Positions 26,847 through 34,679 of a stretch of 64,000 bases of DNA are shown in pieces. The notes under the pieces were generated by a model. That model did no database searches, was not told the DNA's origin, and saw only the letters and a program-made list of their open reading frames with translations. Source of the stretch: Bradyrhizobium diazoefficiens (GTDB taxonomy: Bacteria > Pseudomonadota > Alphaproteobacteria > Rhizobiales > Xanthobacteraceae); NCBI RefSeq assembly GCF_016616885.1, contig NZ_CP067102.1, forward strand, positions 4,368,501 through 4,432,500. The letters run 5' to 3'. Each line of letters opens with the position of its first letter. Position 1 is the first letter of the stretch. Position numbers and translations under genes: made by a program.

Positions 26847-26999
26847 ATGCGCGAACTATCGGCGGAAGCCAGGCTGCACTTCTACGCGCGCTCGCTCTCG
26901 CGTCGGACCGCGGCGAACGCCCATCACATCGGGCTCTACAGCGCCTTCGCCCTCATCGCCGCGATCGTGTTCGGCACGCTGTCGGTGCACCCGTTCTGA
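26847..26999 (+). CDS. Small membrane protein (50 aa), unknown function
   Basis: The ORF starts MRELSAEARLHFYARSLSRR and ends in a single hydrophobic helix (IGLYSAFALIAAIVFGTL) followed by SVHPF. A Shine-Dalgarno GGAGA lies 7 bases before the ATG. The arrangement, a basic N-terminal amphipathic stretch then one transmembrane segment near the C terminus, and the codon bias support a real gene. Topology would put the basic end in the cytoplasm. It is not obviously linked to its neighbours. No function is proposed. Confidence 0.6.
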   Translation: MRELSAEARLHFYARSLSRRTAANAHHIGLYSAFALIAAIVFGTLSVHPF

Positions 27000-27002
27000 G
27001 TT

Positions 27003-27080
27003 GTCGTTCCGGGGCGGCGAAGCCGAACCCGGAACCTCGAGATTCCGGGTTTGATGCTTCGCATCATCCCGGAATGACGA
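27003..27080. repeat. Palindromic repeat upstream of pxpA end
   Basis: GTCGTTCCGGG at the left is matched by CCCGGAATGACG at the right, with internal complementary segments (AACCCGGAA/TTCCGGGTTT). It lies between a small-ORF stop and the convergent pxpA stop. Its layout is that of the other intergenic palindromes in this window, but the sequence differs. Confidence 0.7.
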
Positions 27081-27086
27081 AGGGCT

Positions 27087-27857
27087 TCACGCTCCGCGCT
27101 TGAACGGCGCGACTTCGATCCCCGCATCCTTCAACGCCTGACGCAGACCGCGCGCGATATCGACGGCGCCGTGCGTATCGCCGTGGATGCACACGGTGTC
27201 CGTGCGCATCTTGATGACCTTGCCTGTCACCGACACCACCGCGCCGTCCTGCACCATGCGCACCACGCGGTCGGCGATCGCCTTGGCGTCGTGCAGCACC
27301 GCGCCGGGCTTCTTGCGCGAGACCAGGTTGCCGTCGTCCTCATAGGCGCGGTCGGCGAACACCTCATGCACCATCGGCAGGTTGGCTTCTTCGCCGGCCT
27401 TCACCAGCTTCGAGTTGGCGAGCACGACGAAGATCAGGCTGGGGTCGACCGCCCTGATGCCGGCGGCGATCGCCTTGGCCGTCATGTCGTCCTCGCAGGC
27501 GACGTTGGAGAGCGCGCCATGCGCCTTCACGTGCGTGACCTTGTGGCCGGCCGCGGTCGCGATCGCCTGCAGCGCGCCGATCTGGTAGGCGACGAGGTTC
27601 TCGATCTCGGATGACTTCAGGCCCGCGATCGGGTGCCGGCCAAAACCGTGCAGGTCGCGATAGCCCGGATGCGCGCCGACCGAGACGCCGCGTGCTTTCG
27701 CCAGCTCCACCGTGCGCCGCATGATGTCGGGGTCGCCGGCATGGAAGCCGCAGGCGACGTTGACCGAGCTTGCGAGGTCAATCATGGCGGCGTCGTTGCC
27801 CATCTCCCACGCGCCAAAACCTTCGCCGAGGTCGCAATTGAGATCGATCGTCTTCAT
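27087..27857 (-). CDS. pxpA: 5-oxoprolinase subunit PxpA (LamB/YcsF family)
   Basis: The 256-residue protein matches the LamB/YcsF family: [40 protein letters not shown] at the start (metal-type DxNxDxGE motif), [18 protein letters not shown], and [10 protein letters not shown] near the C terminus. PxpA works with PxpB and PxpC in ATP-dependent hydrolysis of 5-oxoproline to glutamate, removing a damage product of glutamine and glutathione metabolism. It is last in the minus-strand order pxpB-pxpC-pxpA, 27 bp after pxpC. Confidence 0.95.
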   Translation of the reverse strand: MKTIDLNCDLGEGFGAWEMGNDAAMIDLASSVNVACGFHAGDPDIMRRTVELAKARGVSVGAHPGYRDLHGFGRHPIAGLKSSEIENLVAYQIGALQAIATAAGHKVTHVKAHGALSNVACEDDMTAKAIAAGIRAVDPSLIFVVLANSKLVKAGEEANLPMVHEVFADRAYEDDGNLVSRKKPGAVLHDAKAIADRVVRMVQDGAVVSVTGKVIKMRTDTVCIHGDTHGAVDIARGLRQALKDAGIEVAPFKRGA

Positions 27858-27884
27858 GGCTGCTCTCCGCCTTTGGTCTTGTGT

Positions 27885-28922
27885 CTAAGGCTCGGCCGTC
27901 ACCTGCCAGGTCCCGGCATCCATCGCGCTCACCGCATAGCCCGCGACGTTGGCATCGCTGAGCGCCTCGATGTTGAGCTCGATCGTGTCAGAGGAGCGCA
28001 GGCGATCGGGCAGGGTGCGGATCAGCTGTTGAAACTTGCGCGCCTCGTCCTGCGCCTCGGCCATGGTGACGGCCTTGAAGCGGAACGCCGTGCCCGCCGA
28101 GGTCTGGGCGAGACGGCCGACATCGGCCGTGATCACGGTTGCGATCTTGGGATAGCCGCCGGAGGTGCCGCGGTCCATCATCAGCGCGATCGGTGCGCCG
28201 TTGCCGGGCACCTGGATGCTGCCGTTGACGGTGCCGTCGGAGACGATGTTGTGGCCGTGCAGATGCTTGATCGCGGGGCCCTCGAGCCGGTAGCCCATGC
28301 GGTCGGAGGTCGCCGAGATCTTCCACTCGCTGTCGAGGAACAGAGCCTTGTTGGCGTCGTCGAACTCGTCGTCCTGTGGTCCCATCACGACGCGGATCGG
28401 ACCGCTCACAGGCTTTGGCAGTTCGATGCGCAGCTCGGGCGCGCCGCTCGCGGCATCGACCGTGAATTCGTCGCCGGCTCGCAGCGGCCGCGGGTACGGG
28501 CTGCCGAGACCGGCGCGGGCATTGACCGCGAGGCTGCCGAATACCAGCTCGCCCTTGATGGCGCCTTCGATGGCCAGATAAGTGAACGCACCGCCGCGGG
28601 CGAAACCGAGCGTCAGCGTCTCGCCATCCTTCAGCGTGACGGACGTATCCATGGCCACCGGCCGCCCGGCGACGTCGGCGTTGCGCGGCGCGCCGGCGAT
28701 GGCGACGCGCACGGCGCCGTCCTTGGCGGTGAACGTGGCGCCAAACGGGCCGATCTCGACCGCGGCTGCGAGCGGCTCGTTGCCGACCAGCGTGTTCGCC
28801 GCCGCGAGCGCCAGCCGGTCCATCGCGCCGCTGACTGTCAGGCCATAGCGCTGCGCGCCGCGGCGTCCGCCGTCCTGAACGGAGCTTGCGGGACCGATGC
28901 TGGCGACCATGAGCCGGCTCAT
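27885..28922 (-). CDS. pxpC: 5-oxoprolinase subunit PxpC (biotin-dependent carboxyltransferase-like)
   Basis: The 345-residue protein is of the KipA/AHS2 family: IGPASSVQDGGRRGAQRYGLTVSGAMDRLALAAANTLVGN at the N terminus and RMGYRLEGP in the middle, followed by IPVPG-like IQVPGNGAPIALMMDRGTSGGYPKIATV. It is the third subunit of the prokaryotic 5-oxoprolinase. Its start overlaps the pxpB stop by 4 nt. The whole three-gene set is intact. Confidence 0.94.
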   Translation of the reverse strand: MSRLMVASIGPASSVQDGGRRGAQRYGLTVSGAMDRLALAAANTLVGNEPLAAAVEIGPFGATFTAKDGAVRVAIAGAPRNADVAGRPVAMDTSVTLKDGETLTLGFARGGAFTYLAIEGAIKGELVFGSLAVNARAGLGSPYPRPLRAGDEFTVDAASGAPELRIELPKPVSGPIRVVMGPQDDEFDDANKALFLDSEWKISATSDRMGYRLEGPAIKHLHGHNIVSDGTVNGSIQVPGNGAPIALMMDRGTSGGYPKIATVITADVGRLAQTSAGTAFRFKAVTMAEAQDEARKFQQLIRTLPDRLRSSDTIELNIEALSDANVAGYAVSAMDAGTWQVTAEP

Positions 28923-29650
28923 GCGATCACCTGTTCGGCGATGATCTCGCCGGCCTCGGCGGCGCGGTCCTGCTCCTCGAACGTCTTGTGGTCGATGGCA
29001 AAAAACGTCACGCGATCACCGGGTTCGGTGAGGAAGGTCGGATTCCGGTGGAGCTGATAGGTCCGCACCGGGGTGCGGCCGAGCAGGTGCCAGCCGCTGG
29101 GCGCGGCCAGGCACTGGATTCCGGCCTGGATGCCGCCGATCGAGATCGTGCCGGCGGGCGTGAACAGCCGCGGGTTCTGCCGTCGCGACATGTGCAGCGA
29201 TTTGTCGAGGCCGCTGAGATAGGACCAGCCTGGCGTGAAGCCGATCATGGCGACCCGATAGTCGCCGCCGACGTGACGGGCGACGATATCGTCGGGCGTG
29301 GTGTTCAGCGCTTTCGCGACATCCTCGAGGTCGATGCCGTGCTCGCCGCCATAGGCGACGGGAATGCGCCAGCGCCGTGCCTTGGTCGACGGCGGCAGCG
29401 GCTGGCAGGCGATCGGGAGCAGCTTGTCGCAGAGCGCGTCAAACCCGATCTTGCCGGGATCGTAATGCACCAGCAGCGAGCGGTAGGTCGGGATGGTCTC
29501 GGAGATGCCCTCGATGGGCGTGGCGAGCAGCGCCTTGTCTAGCGCGAGCACGCGCTCGTTGGCGGCGTCGTCGATGGTGCGGCTGAACTCGACCGTGACG
29601 GCGCTGTCGCCACTGGGCAGAAGGCGGGGCGGGGGAAGCGTCGCGGCCAT
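28919..29650 (-). CDS. pxpB: 5-oxoprolinase subunit PxpB (KipI/AHS1 family)
   Basis: This 243-residue cyclophilin-like-fold protein has RLLPSGDSAVTVEFSRTIDD at the start, YRSLLVHYDP, IPVAYGGEHGIDLEDVA, IGFTPGWSYLSGLD and PAGTISIGGIQAGIQ, all diagnostic of KipI/PxpB. I chose ATG 29650 (MAATLPPPRLL), since residues upstream in the open frame are not family-like. It is first of the pxpBCA transcription unit. The promoter must lie in the roughly 250-base gap to the divergent RraA-like gene. Confidence 0.94.
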   Translation of the reverse strand: MAATLPPPRLLPSGDSAVTVEFSRTIDDAANERVLALDKALLATPIEGISETIPTYRSLLVHYDPGKIGFDALCDKLLPIACQPLPPSTKARRWRIPVAYGGEHGIDLEDVAKALNTTPDDIVARHVGGDYRVAMIGFTPGWSYLSGLDKSLHMSRRQNPRLFTPAGTISIGGIQAGIQCLAAPSGWHLLGRTPVRTYQLHRNPTFLTEPGDRVTFFAIDHKTFEEQDRAAEAGEIIAEQVIA

Positions 29651-29898
29651 TGAACTGTCAAAGCGCTGTCGAAATCGGGCTTCTGGAAAATGCGGGCTCG
29701 ACCTTGAGTTCCGCGTTGCCCCTGCTTCGCGTAAATGCGCCCGCAAGTCCAATAAATTAATGCTGGGGCAAGCGATAAAGCCTTGTTATCGCGTCGCATA
29801 ACAGCCCGGCAGGACGGCATTCTTGGGCCTTGACGGCAAGCCCCCGGCTCGCAAGATGCGCGCGTTCTTTCCCGCCCATCCGGAGCTCGTCTGTTTCC

Positions 29899-30597
29899 AT
29901 GTCGCTGTCCCCCGAAGCCCGCAAGACCCTCGCCGGCATCACCACTGCCACCATCACCACGGTCCTGCTGAAGAAGGGCCTGCGCAATGTGTGGATGCGC
30001 GGCGCGCGTCCGCTGCGCCCCGGCCTGCCGCGCCTGGTGGGACCTGCCTTCACGCTGCGCTTCGTGCCGGCGCGCGAGGATCTGGCGACGCCGGAATCCT
30101 GGTCGTCGCCGATCTCGACCCGCACCGCGATCGAGGCGATGCCCGAGGGCTGCATTGCCGTGGTCGACGCCATGGGCATCACCGATGCCGGCATCTTCGG
30201 CGACATCCTCTGCGCCCGCATGATGAAGCGCGGCGTCACGGCGCTCGTCACCGACGGCGTCGTGCGTGACGTCGAGGGCGTGCTCGGCACCAACCTGCCG
30301 GTGTGGTGCGACGGCTATGCCGCGCCGCCTTCCGTGGCGGGCCTCACCTTTGTCGGCTGGGGCGAGCCGATCGGCTGCGGCGGTGTCGCCGTATTCCCGA
30401 ACGACATCGTGGTCGCCGACCAGGACGGCTGCGTGCTGATCCCGCAGGCCATGCTCGAGCACGTGCTCAACGAAGGCGTCGAGCAGGAGCGGATGGAAGC
30501 CTGGATCGTCAACGAGGTGAACAACGGCGCGGCGCTGCCGGGCCTCTATCCCATGAACGCCGAGACCAAGGCGCGCTACGCCGCCAGCAAGAAGTAA
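29899..30597 (+). CDS. RraA/HMG-aldolase family protein
   Basis: The 232-residue protein has family features: TATITTVLLKKGLRNVWMRG, VVDAMGITDAGIFGDILCARMMKRGVTALVTDGVVRDV (the G-x20-R-D-type active-site region) and PNDIVVADQDGCVLIP. The family includes RNase E inhibitor RraA and class II 4-hydroxy-4-methyl-2-oxoglutarate aldolases; members outside enterobacteria are usually the latter or uncharacterised. A catabolic role is more likely than RNase control here. I chose ATG 29899 because upstream residues are not family-like. A cupin gene follows 18 bp downstream. Confidence 0.8.
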   Translation: MSLSPEARKTLAGITTATITTVLLKKGLRNVWMRGARPLRPGLPRLVGPAFTLRFVPAREDLATPESWSSPISTRTAIEAMPEGCIAVVDAMGITDAGIFGDILCARMMKRGVTALVTDGVVRDVEGVLGTNLPVWCDGYAAPPSVAGLTFVGWGEPIGCGGVAVFPNDIVVADQDGCVLIPQAMLEHVLNEGVEQERMEAWIVNEVNNGAALPGLYPMNAETKARYAASKK

Positions 30598-30615
30598 CAG
30601 GAGACGAGGACCCCC

Positions 30616-31020
30616 ATGGACATCACGCTCGCAGGCACGCGCCCGACCCGTCGCGCGCCCAAGGAACACTTCACCGGCACCGTGTTGCAGGACCCCATCA
30701 ACATGGCGCCCGCGCCGGCGCGGTTGAACGTCTCGCGCGTCTCGTTCGAGCCCGGCGCTCGCACCAACTGGCACCACCATCCGCTCGGGCAGACACTCTA
30801 CGTGATTTCGGGCGTCGGCCGCGTCCAGACCAAGGGCGGCGCGGTCCAGGAAATCCGTCCCGGCGACACGGTCTGGATCCCGCCGGGCGAAGTGCACTGG
30901 CACGGCGCCTCGCCGGGCAACAGTATGTGCCACATCGCCATGCAGGAAGCGCTCGACGGCGTGTTCTCGACCTGGCTCGAGCCGGTCACGGACGCGGAGT
31001 ATGGTGCGGCGATCGGCTAA
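30616..31020 (+). CDS. Single-domain cupin protein (quercetinase/mandelonitrile-lyase-like)
   Basis: The 134-residue protein is a compact cupin. Motif 1 is in GARTNWHHHPLGQTLYVISGVGRVQ (three metal-binding His and a distal Gln/Glu position), and motif 2 is in PGDTVWIPPGEVHWHGASPGN (His ligand). The pattern WHxHPxGQxLxVxxGxGxxQ occurs in bacterial manganese cupins related to (R)-hydroxynitrile lyases and carboxymuconolactone-linked cupins. It follows the RraA-like gene at 18 bp with a Shine-Dalgarno GGAGACGAGGA, so it is probably coexpressed. Substrate unknown. Confidence 0.8.
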   Translation: MDITLAGTRPTRRAPKEHFTGTVLQDPINMAPAPARLNVSRVSFEPGARTNWHHHPLGQTLYVISGVGRVQTKGGAVQEIRPGDTVWIPPGEVHWHGASPGNSMCHIAMQEALDGVFSTWLEPVTDAEYGAAIG

Positions 31021-31029
31021 CGCAGACCG

Positions 31030-31386
31030 CTACATCCGCTCCGCCGTCCACGTGCCCGAGCACAGGGCGCCGCGCCACGTGCCGGAGCCCGAGGTGGCGC
31101 TGAGCCGGCCGAAGCCGACGGCGTGCTTGATGCCGGTGCTTAAGGTGACGTTGATGGCGCCGGCATCCGCGACCCGGCCCGACGCCGTCACCGCAGCGCT
31201 GCTCGAAGCGATCTGGCCGTTGCTGATGCCGATCGCGACAGTCGCGCCATTGCCGCAGGTCTCGCTCGATGACGCGATGCGGACATTCCATGCGCCGTCG
31301 AACGTCGAGCCCGCGGCATCCGCCTGCGCGAGCGGGAAGGCGATGGCGAGAATGCTGGCGAAGAGTCCTTTACGAAATCCGTTCAT
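31030..31386 (-). CDS. Hypothetical small secreted protein
   Basis: The 118-residue protein has a signal peptide at 1-25 (cleavage near ADAAG) and a Ser/Ala/Gly-rich beta-type mature part with TFDGAWNVRIASSSETCGNG, two cysteines (SETCGNG and GALCSGTW) likely to form a disulfide, and SGSGTWRGALC near the end. I recognise the 'FDGxWxVxxxxxxGxC' pattern as common in small rhizobial periplasmic proteins but no function is known. It converges on the cupin gene with a 9-bp gap. Confidence 0.7.
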   Translation of the reverse strand: MNGFRKGLFASILAIAFPLAQADAAGSTFDGAWNVRIASSSETCGNGATVAIGISNGQIASSSAAVTASGRVADAGAINVTLSTGIKHAVGFGRLSATSGSGTWRGALCSGTWTAERM

Positions 31387-31569
31387 GACGCGCCCCTTTG
31401 GGGTTGACCGTGCGGGGATCGTGTCACAGGCGCGGAACCGGCGATGTGAGGGCTGTCACGCGCGCCAGGTTCTCTGTGAGGTGACGCACATCGCGACGAC
31501 ACTGCAGGCAAAAGCAAAGGGGCCCGGATCGCGGGCCCCTTGTCTCTCTCGAAAATATCGGGTGCGAAC

Positions 31570-32481
31570 CTAATTCGCGCGCGTCCAGGTCTGGCCGCCG
31601 CAGAACATGCCGCCGAAGGCGCAGCCTTGCACGCGGAGGCGATCGCCGCCTTTCAGCGCGATCGTCGAATCGTAGGTCGAGCCGGTGTTGGGATCGAGGA
31701 TGCGGCCGGACCATTTCTGGTCCTTGCCAGGCTTCATGTTGATCAGGACCTGTTCGCCGTTCTGGTTCGATTTGCTGTCGACCGAATAGCCGCAGAGGTT
31801 ATTGCCGCACTGCTCGATGCGGACCTTGCCTTCCTTCTCCTCGGTGAGCCAGACGCCGAGCGGTGAACTGAGATCGCGCGCGGGACCTGCTGCGGGAGCC
31901 GGCGGTGCGATGGCGGCGGCCTGAACCGGCGCGGGGGCAGGCGCCGGCGCAGTTGACGCGGCCGGCGCCGCTGCGACGGTCGGCGGCGGAGGCGGTGCGG
32001 GCGGTACCGCGGCCACCGTCGGGGCAGCGCTGGGAGCCGGTTGCGGCGGCGGCACCATCACATCTTCGGTCGGCGCGTTGTTTGCTGTAGCGGCTGGAGG
32101 CGGCGGCGCGGTGGGAGGCGCTACGGCCACGGGAGTTTGGGCAGGGGCCTGCTCGGCCGCTGGAGGCGCAGCGACAGGTGCGGCGGCCGGCGCGGGATTG
32201 GCCGGCGGCTGCGGATCAGCCTTGGCTTGTTGCGGCGCCTGCGGTTCGGATTTCGGAGTTCCCTTAGTATCGTTCTTGACGTCGTTCTTGGCGTCGTTCT
32301 TGCTGTCGCCCTTGGCCTTCTTGGCCTTGCCCTGACCGGTGTTGTCGTAGACGCCGGGAATCTGCACCGTGCCGCGGTCCGGATCGATGCGGATGGTGCG
32401 CCCGCCATATTCGAAAGTGTACTGCGCCTGCGCAGCGGTGCTCGCCAAAAGGAATGCGGCCGTGGCCAACAGCTTCCTCAT
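31570..32481 (-). CDS. DUF2147 domain protein with long low-complexity linker
   Basis: The 303-residue protein has a signal peptide at 1-19 and a short N-terminal domain (YTFEYGGRTIRIDPDRGTVQIPGV). A linker with KKAKGDSKNDAKNDVKNDTK repeats is followed by about 130 residues rich in Ala and Pro. The C-terminal DUF2147 domain begins near residue 203: PLGVWLTEEKEGKVRIEQCGNNLCGY, WSGRILDPNTGSTYDSTI and RLRVQGCAFGGMFCGGQTW. DUF2147 proteins are usually about 120-150 residues, so the linker doubles the length. A perfect CRP/FNR-type palindrome lies 60 bases upstream. I chose Met at 32481, spaced from GGGAG. Confidence 0.85.
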   Translation of the reverse strand: MRKLLATAAFLLASTAAQAQYTFEYGGRTIRIDPDRGTVQIPGVYDNTGQGKAKKAKGDSKNDAKNDVKNDTKGTPKSEPQAPQQAKADPQPPANPAPAAAPVAAPPAAEQAPAQTPVAVAPPTAPPPPAATANNAPTEDVMVPPPQPAPSAAPTVAAVPPAPPPPPTVAAAPAASTAPAPAPAPVQAAAIAPPAPAAGPARDLSSPLGVWLTEEKEGKVRIEQCGNNLCGYSVDSKSNQNGEQVLINMKPGKDQKWSGRILDPNTGSTYDSTIALKGGDRLRVQGCAFGGMFCGGQTWTRAN

Positions 32482-32540
32482 TTCCATCTCCCGAACAGGT
32501 GGTCCAGTGCCGACACTTACGCCCCGGTCCGACCGAGAAA

Positions 32541-32556
32541 AGTGATCTAGATCACT
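32541..32556. promoter_or_regulatory. 16-bp palindrome, CRP/FNR/FixK-type operator candidate
   Basis: AGTGATCTAGATCACT is a perfect 16-base palindrome. It matches the TGTGA-N6-TCACA and TTGAT-N4-ATCAA operator classes of the CRP/FNR family with one mismatch per half. It lies about 60 bases upstream of the DUF2147 gene and about 85 bases from the pheC stop. Confidence 0.5.
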
Positions 32557-32650
32557 GTCACGGTATGAGTCGTCCTCCGGCGGTTCCGGGTTCAATAGAC
32601 CGGGAGCCAGTCCAAAGTTTGGCCAGAGCAAGCGACAGGAGGACGCGGGG

Positions 32651-33433
32651 TCAGTCGAACCAGGCGGCGTAGATCTTCTTGTAGCTGCCGTCCTCCATGG
32701 AGATGTGCAGCCACTGGTCGACGAAGGCCTTCAGCGCCATGTCGCGCTGGAGCCAGTAGGCTTTCTCCGAGAAGTCGAACGGTTTTTCGGGATGCACCGC
32801 GCAGAGCACGCCTGAATGCTGCTTCTGCTGGTAGCGGGTCTCGGAAGCGTCCGTCATCATCAGGTCGGCGTTGCCCTTGGCGATCTCGTCGAAGATCGCG
32901 GTATTGTCGGGGAAGACGGTGATGTCGGCGTCCTTGACGTTGGCCCGCGCGAAACGCTCATTGGTCCCGCCGGGATTGACGATGACGCGGGTGCCCTTCT
33001 TGTCGATGTCGGAAATGCTCTGATACTTGCCGACATCGGCGCAGCGCGCGATCGGCGTCTTGCCCTCGCGCATGATCGGCATCGTGAAGTAGCCCTTTTT
33101 CTGGCGGTCGAGCGTGACCGAGACGCCGCCCATCGCAATGTCGAATTGGTCGGCCTCAAAGTCCTTCATCAGCTTCGGCCAGGCCGTCGGCACGAACTCG
33201 ACCTTGACGCCGAGCGCCTTGCCGAGCGCCTCCGCCATGTCGACGTCGAAGCCAGAGAATTGCTGCGTGGCCTTGTCGAGATAGGTGAAGGGCTTGTAGT
33301 CCCCGGTCATGCCGACGCGCAAAGTGCCGCGCTTGATGATCTCATCGAGGCGCGAGGGCGCCGCCTGCTGCGCGTGAGCCGAAAGGTTTGCCAGCAACAC
33401 CACGGCCAAAGCCGTCACGATTCTAACGATCAT
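32651..33433 (-). CDS. pheC: Periplasmic cyclohexadienyl dehydratase PheC
   Basis: The 260-residue protein has a solute-binding-protein fold with signal peptide 1-22. It closely resembles the secreted cyclohexadienyl (arogenate/prephenate) dehydratase of Pseudomonas, from memory of that sequence: LRVGMTGDYKPF, GFDVDMAEALG, WPKLMKDFEADQFDIAMGG, NPGGTNERFARAN, ADLMMTDASETR and CAVHPEKPFDFSEKAYWLQRD. The conserved catalytic-type glutamate is Glu198 in TDASE. It would make phenylpyruvate or phenylalanine in the periplasm. The alternative is a binding protein of an amino-acid ABC transporter, but no permease genes are nearby. Start ATG 33433; ATG 33448 is in frame. Confidence 0.8.
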   Translation of the reverse strand: MIVRIVTALAVVLLANLSAHAQQAAPSRLDEIIKRGTLRVGMTGDYKPFTYLDKATQQFSGFDVDMAEALGKALGVKVEFVPTAWPKLMKDFEADQFDIAMGGVSVTLDRQKKGYFTMPIMREGKTPIARCADVGKYQSISDIDKKGTRVIVNPGGTNERFARANVKDADITVFPDNTAIFDEIAKGNADLMMTDASETRYQQKQHSGVLCAVHPEKPFDFSEKAYWLQRDMALKAFVDQWLHISMEDGSYKKIYAAWFD

Positions 33434-33535
33434 CTCTTTTCCACCCATGCCCGAGCTGTCATTGTGCAGCTCTTGAGACGTGGATTTAGACCAGATGCCG
33501 GTTTCTGGCGAGACGGAATTGAAGGGAATCTTGAA

Positions 33536-34045
33536 GTGACGATCTCGATGTACGAGGCCTCGGTCGGCCTGTTCGTGCCTTACCTGCGCAACCTGTCCGT
33601 CCTGCTCGACAAGGGCGTTGCCTATGCCGAGACCCGCAAGTTCAATCCGGCGGTCCTGCTCGGCATGCGCATGGCGCCGAACATGTACGATCTGGCGCAG
33701 CAGATCGGCGAGGCCTGCCGCCACGCTACCGTCGCTCCGGCCTTGCTGGCGCAATGCGAGCCGCTCGCGCTGCCGCCGCTGGAGCACGACATGGCCGGGC
33801 TTCAGGCGCGGATCGCCACCTCAATCGAATTCATTGAAAGCCTGCCGCGCGCCGAGATCGATGCGGCGGCGGAGCTGAAGGTGTTCTTCAGGCTCAAGAA
33901 TGGGACCGAGCTGCCCTTTACCGGGCGGACGCTGCTGCTCACCAACAGCGTCCCGCAATTCTTCTTTCACGTCACGACCGCGTACGATTTGTTGCGGCAC
34001 GCGGGCGTCGAGCTCGTGAAGAAGGACTTTCTCGGGAGGAAGTAG
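33536..34045 (+). CDS. DUF1993 family protein
   Basis: The 169-residue helical protein matches DUF1993: ISMYEASVGLFVPYLRNLSVLLDKG at the N terminus, RMAPNMYDLAQQIGEACRHA, and TNSVPQFFFHVTTAYDLLRHAGVELVKKDFLG at the end. The fold belongs to the DinB/YfiT-like four-helix group with possible metal-binding His. The GTG at 33536 follows GAAGGGA at suitable spacing. An ATG four codons on is the alternative. Function is unknown. It is divergent from pheC and converges end to end (0-bp gap) on the next gene. Confidence 0.85.
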   Translation: MTISMYEASVGLFVPYLRNLSVLLDKGVAYAETRKFNPAVLLGMRMAPNMYDLAQQIGEACRHATVAPALLAQCEPLALPPLEHDMAGLQARIATSIEFIESLPRAEIDAAAELKVFFRLKNGTELPFTGRTLLLTNSVPQFFFHVTTAYDLLRHAGVELVKKDFLGRK

Positions 34046-34513
34046 TTACGCCTCGCCCTTGCGCTCGTAGTCGGCGAGCGAACTGCGGCCGGCGATCTCG
34101 CTGCGCAGCAGCTCGAAGCGCCGATGCGCCTCGTTCTCGCGTTCGTCGACGAAATGCACGGCGGCCTCGCTGGTCATGGGGCCGCTGACCACGGGGGCGG
34201 ACTGTTCGCCGATGGTCTCGTGCACATAGTACTGGCCGTCGTCGCCGCGATGGACTGTCCATTTCAGGCGGATCGCCACCATCGGCCCCGGACCGACCTT
34301 GCTGTAGCCGTCGGCATCGGTGTGCTCGGGCACCAGCGGCTGCTCCTCGACCACCAGATGCTCGTCGGAGGCGTGATGCTCATCTGCGACCGCATATTCA
34401 TCGGCAGCCACCGTTTCCGTTTCCGTATCGCGGATGACGAGAACGGGCTCGGGGTGCTCCAAAATGCTCGCGATGGTCGCCAGCGCGTGGTCGGTCGGGT
34501 CGATCTCTGACAA
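34046..34513 (-). CDS. Hypothetical acidic protein
   Basis: I do not recognise the family. The 155-residue soluble protein is strongly acidic, with an N-terminal half containing ADEYAVADEHHASDEHLVVEEQ (Asp/Glu/His-rich) and a C-terminal part with LKWTVHRGDDGQYYVHETIG and a charged helix (DERENEAHRRFELLRSEIAGR). No signal peptide or membrane segment. The sequence type looks lineage-specific to rhizobia. It abuts the DUF1993 gene tail to tail. Confidence 0.65.
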   Translation of the reverse strand: MSEIDPTDHALATIASILEHPEPVLVIRDTETETVAADEYAVADEHHASDEHLVVEEQPLVPEHTDADGYSKVGPGPMVAIRLKWTVHRGDDGQYYVHETIGEQSAPVVSGPMTSEAAVHFVDERENEAHRRFELLRSEIAGRSSLADYERKGEA

Positions 34514-34679
34514 GGGTCCATCCTCCAGCTCGACGCGGTCGGCAAGTCTGTCCCACTGCCGCCGCGACCGGATACATTACGCGGGTTTGATTAAGGCTGA
34601 GTTGGGGCCCGATCTGCACCAAAATGGGACGCATTCTGGCCATCCGAAGGCGGGCAGATTGTCCGCCTTCGGATTTACC

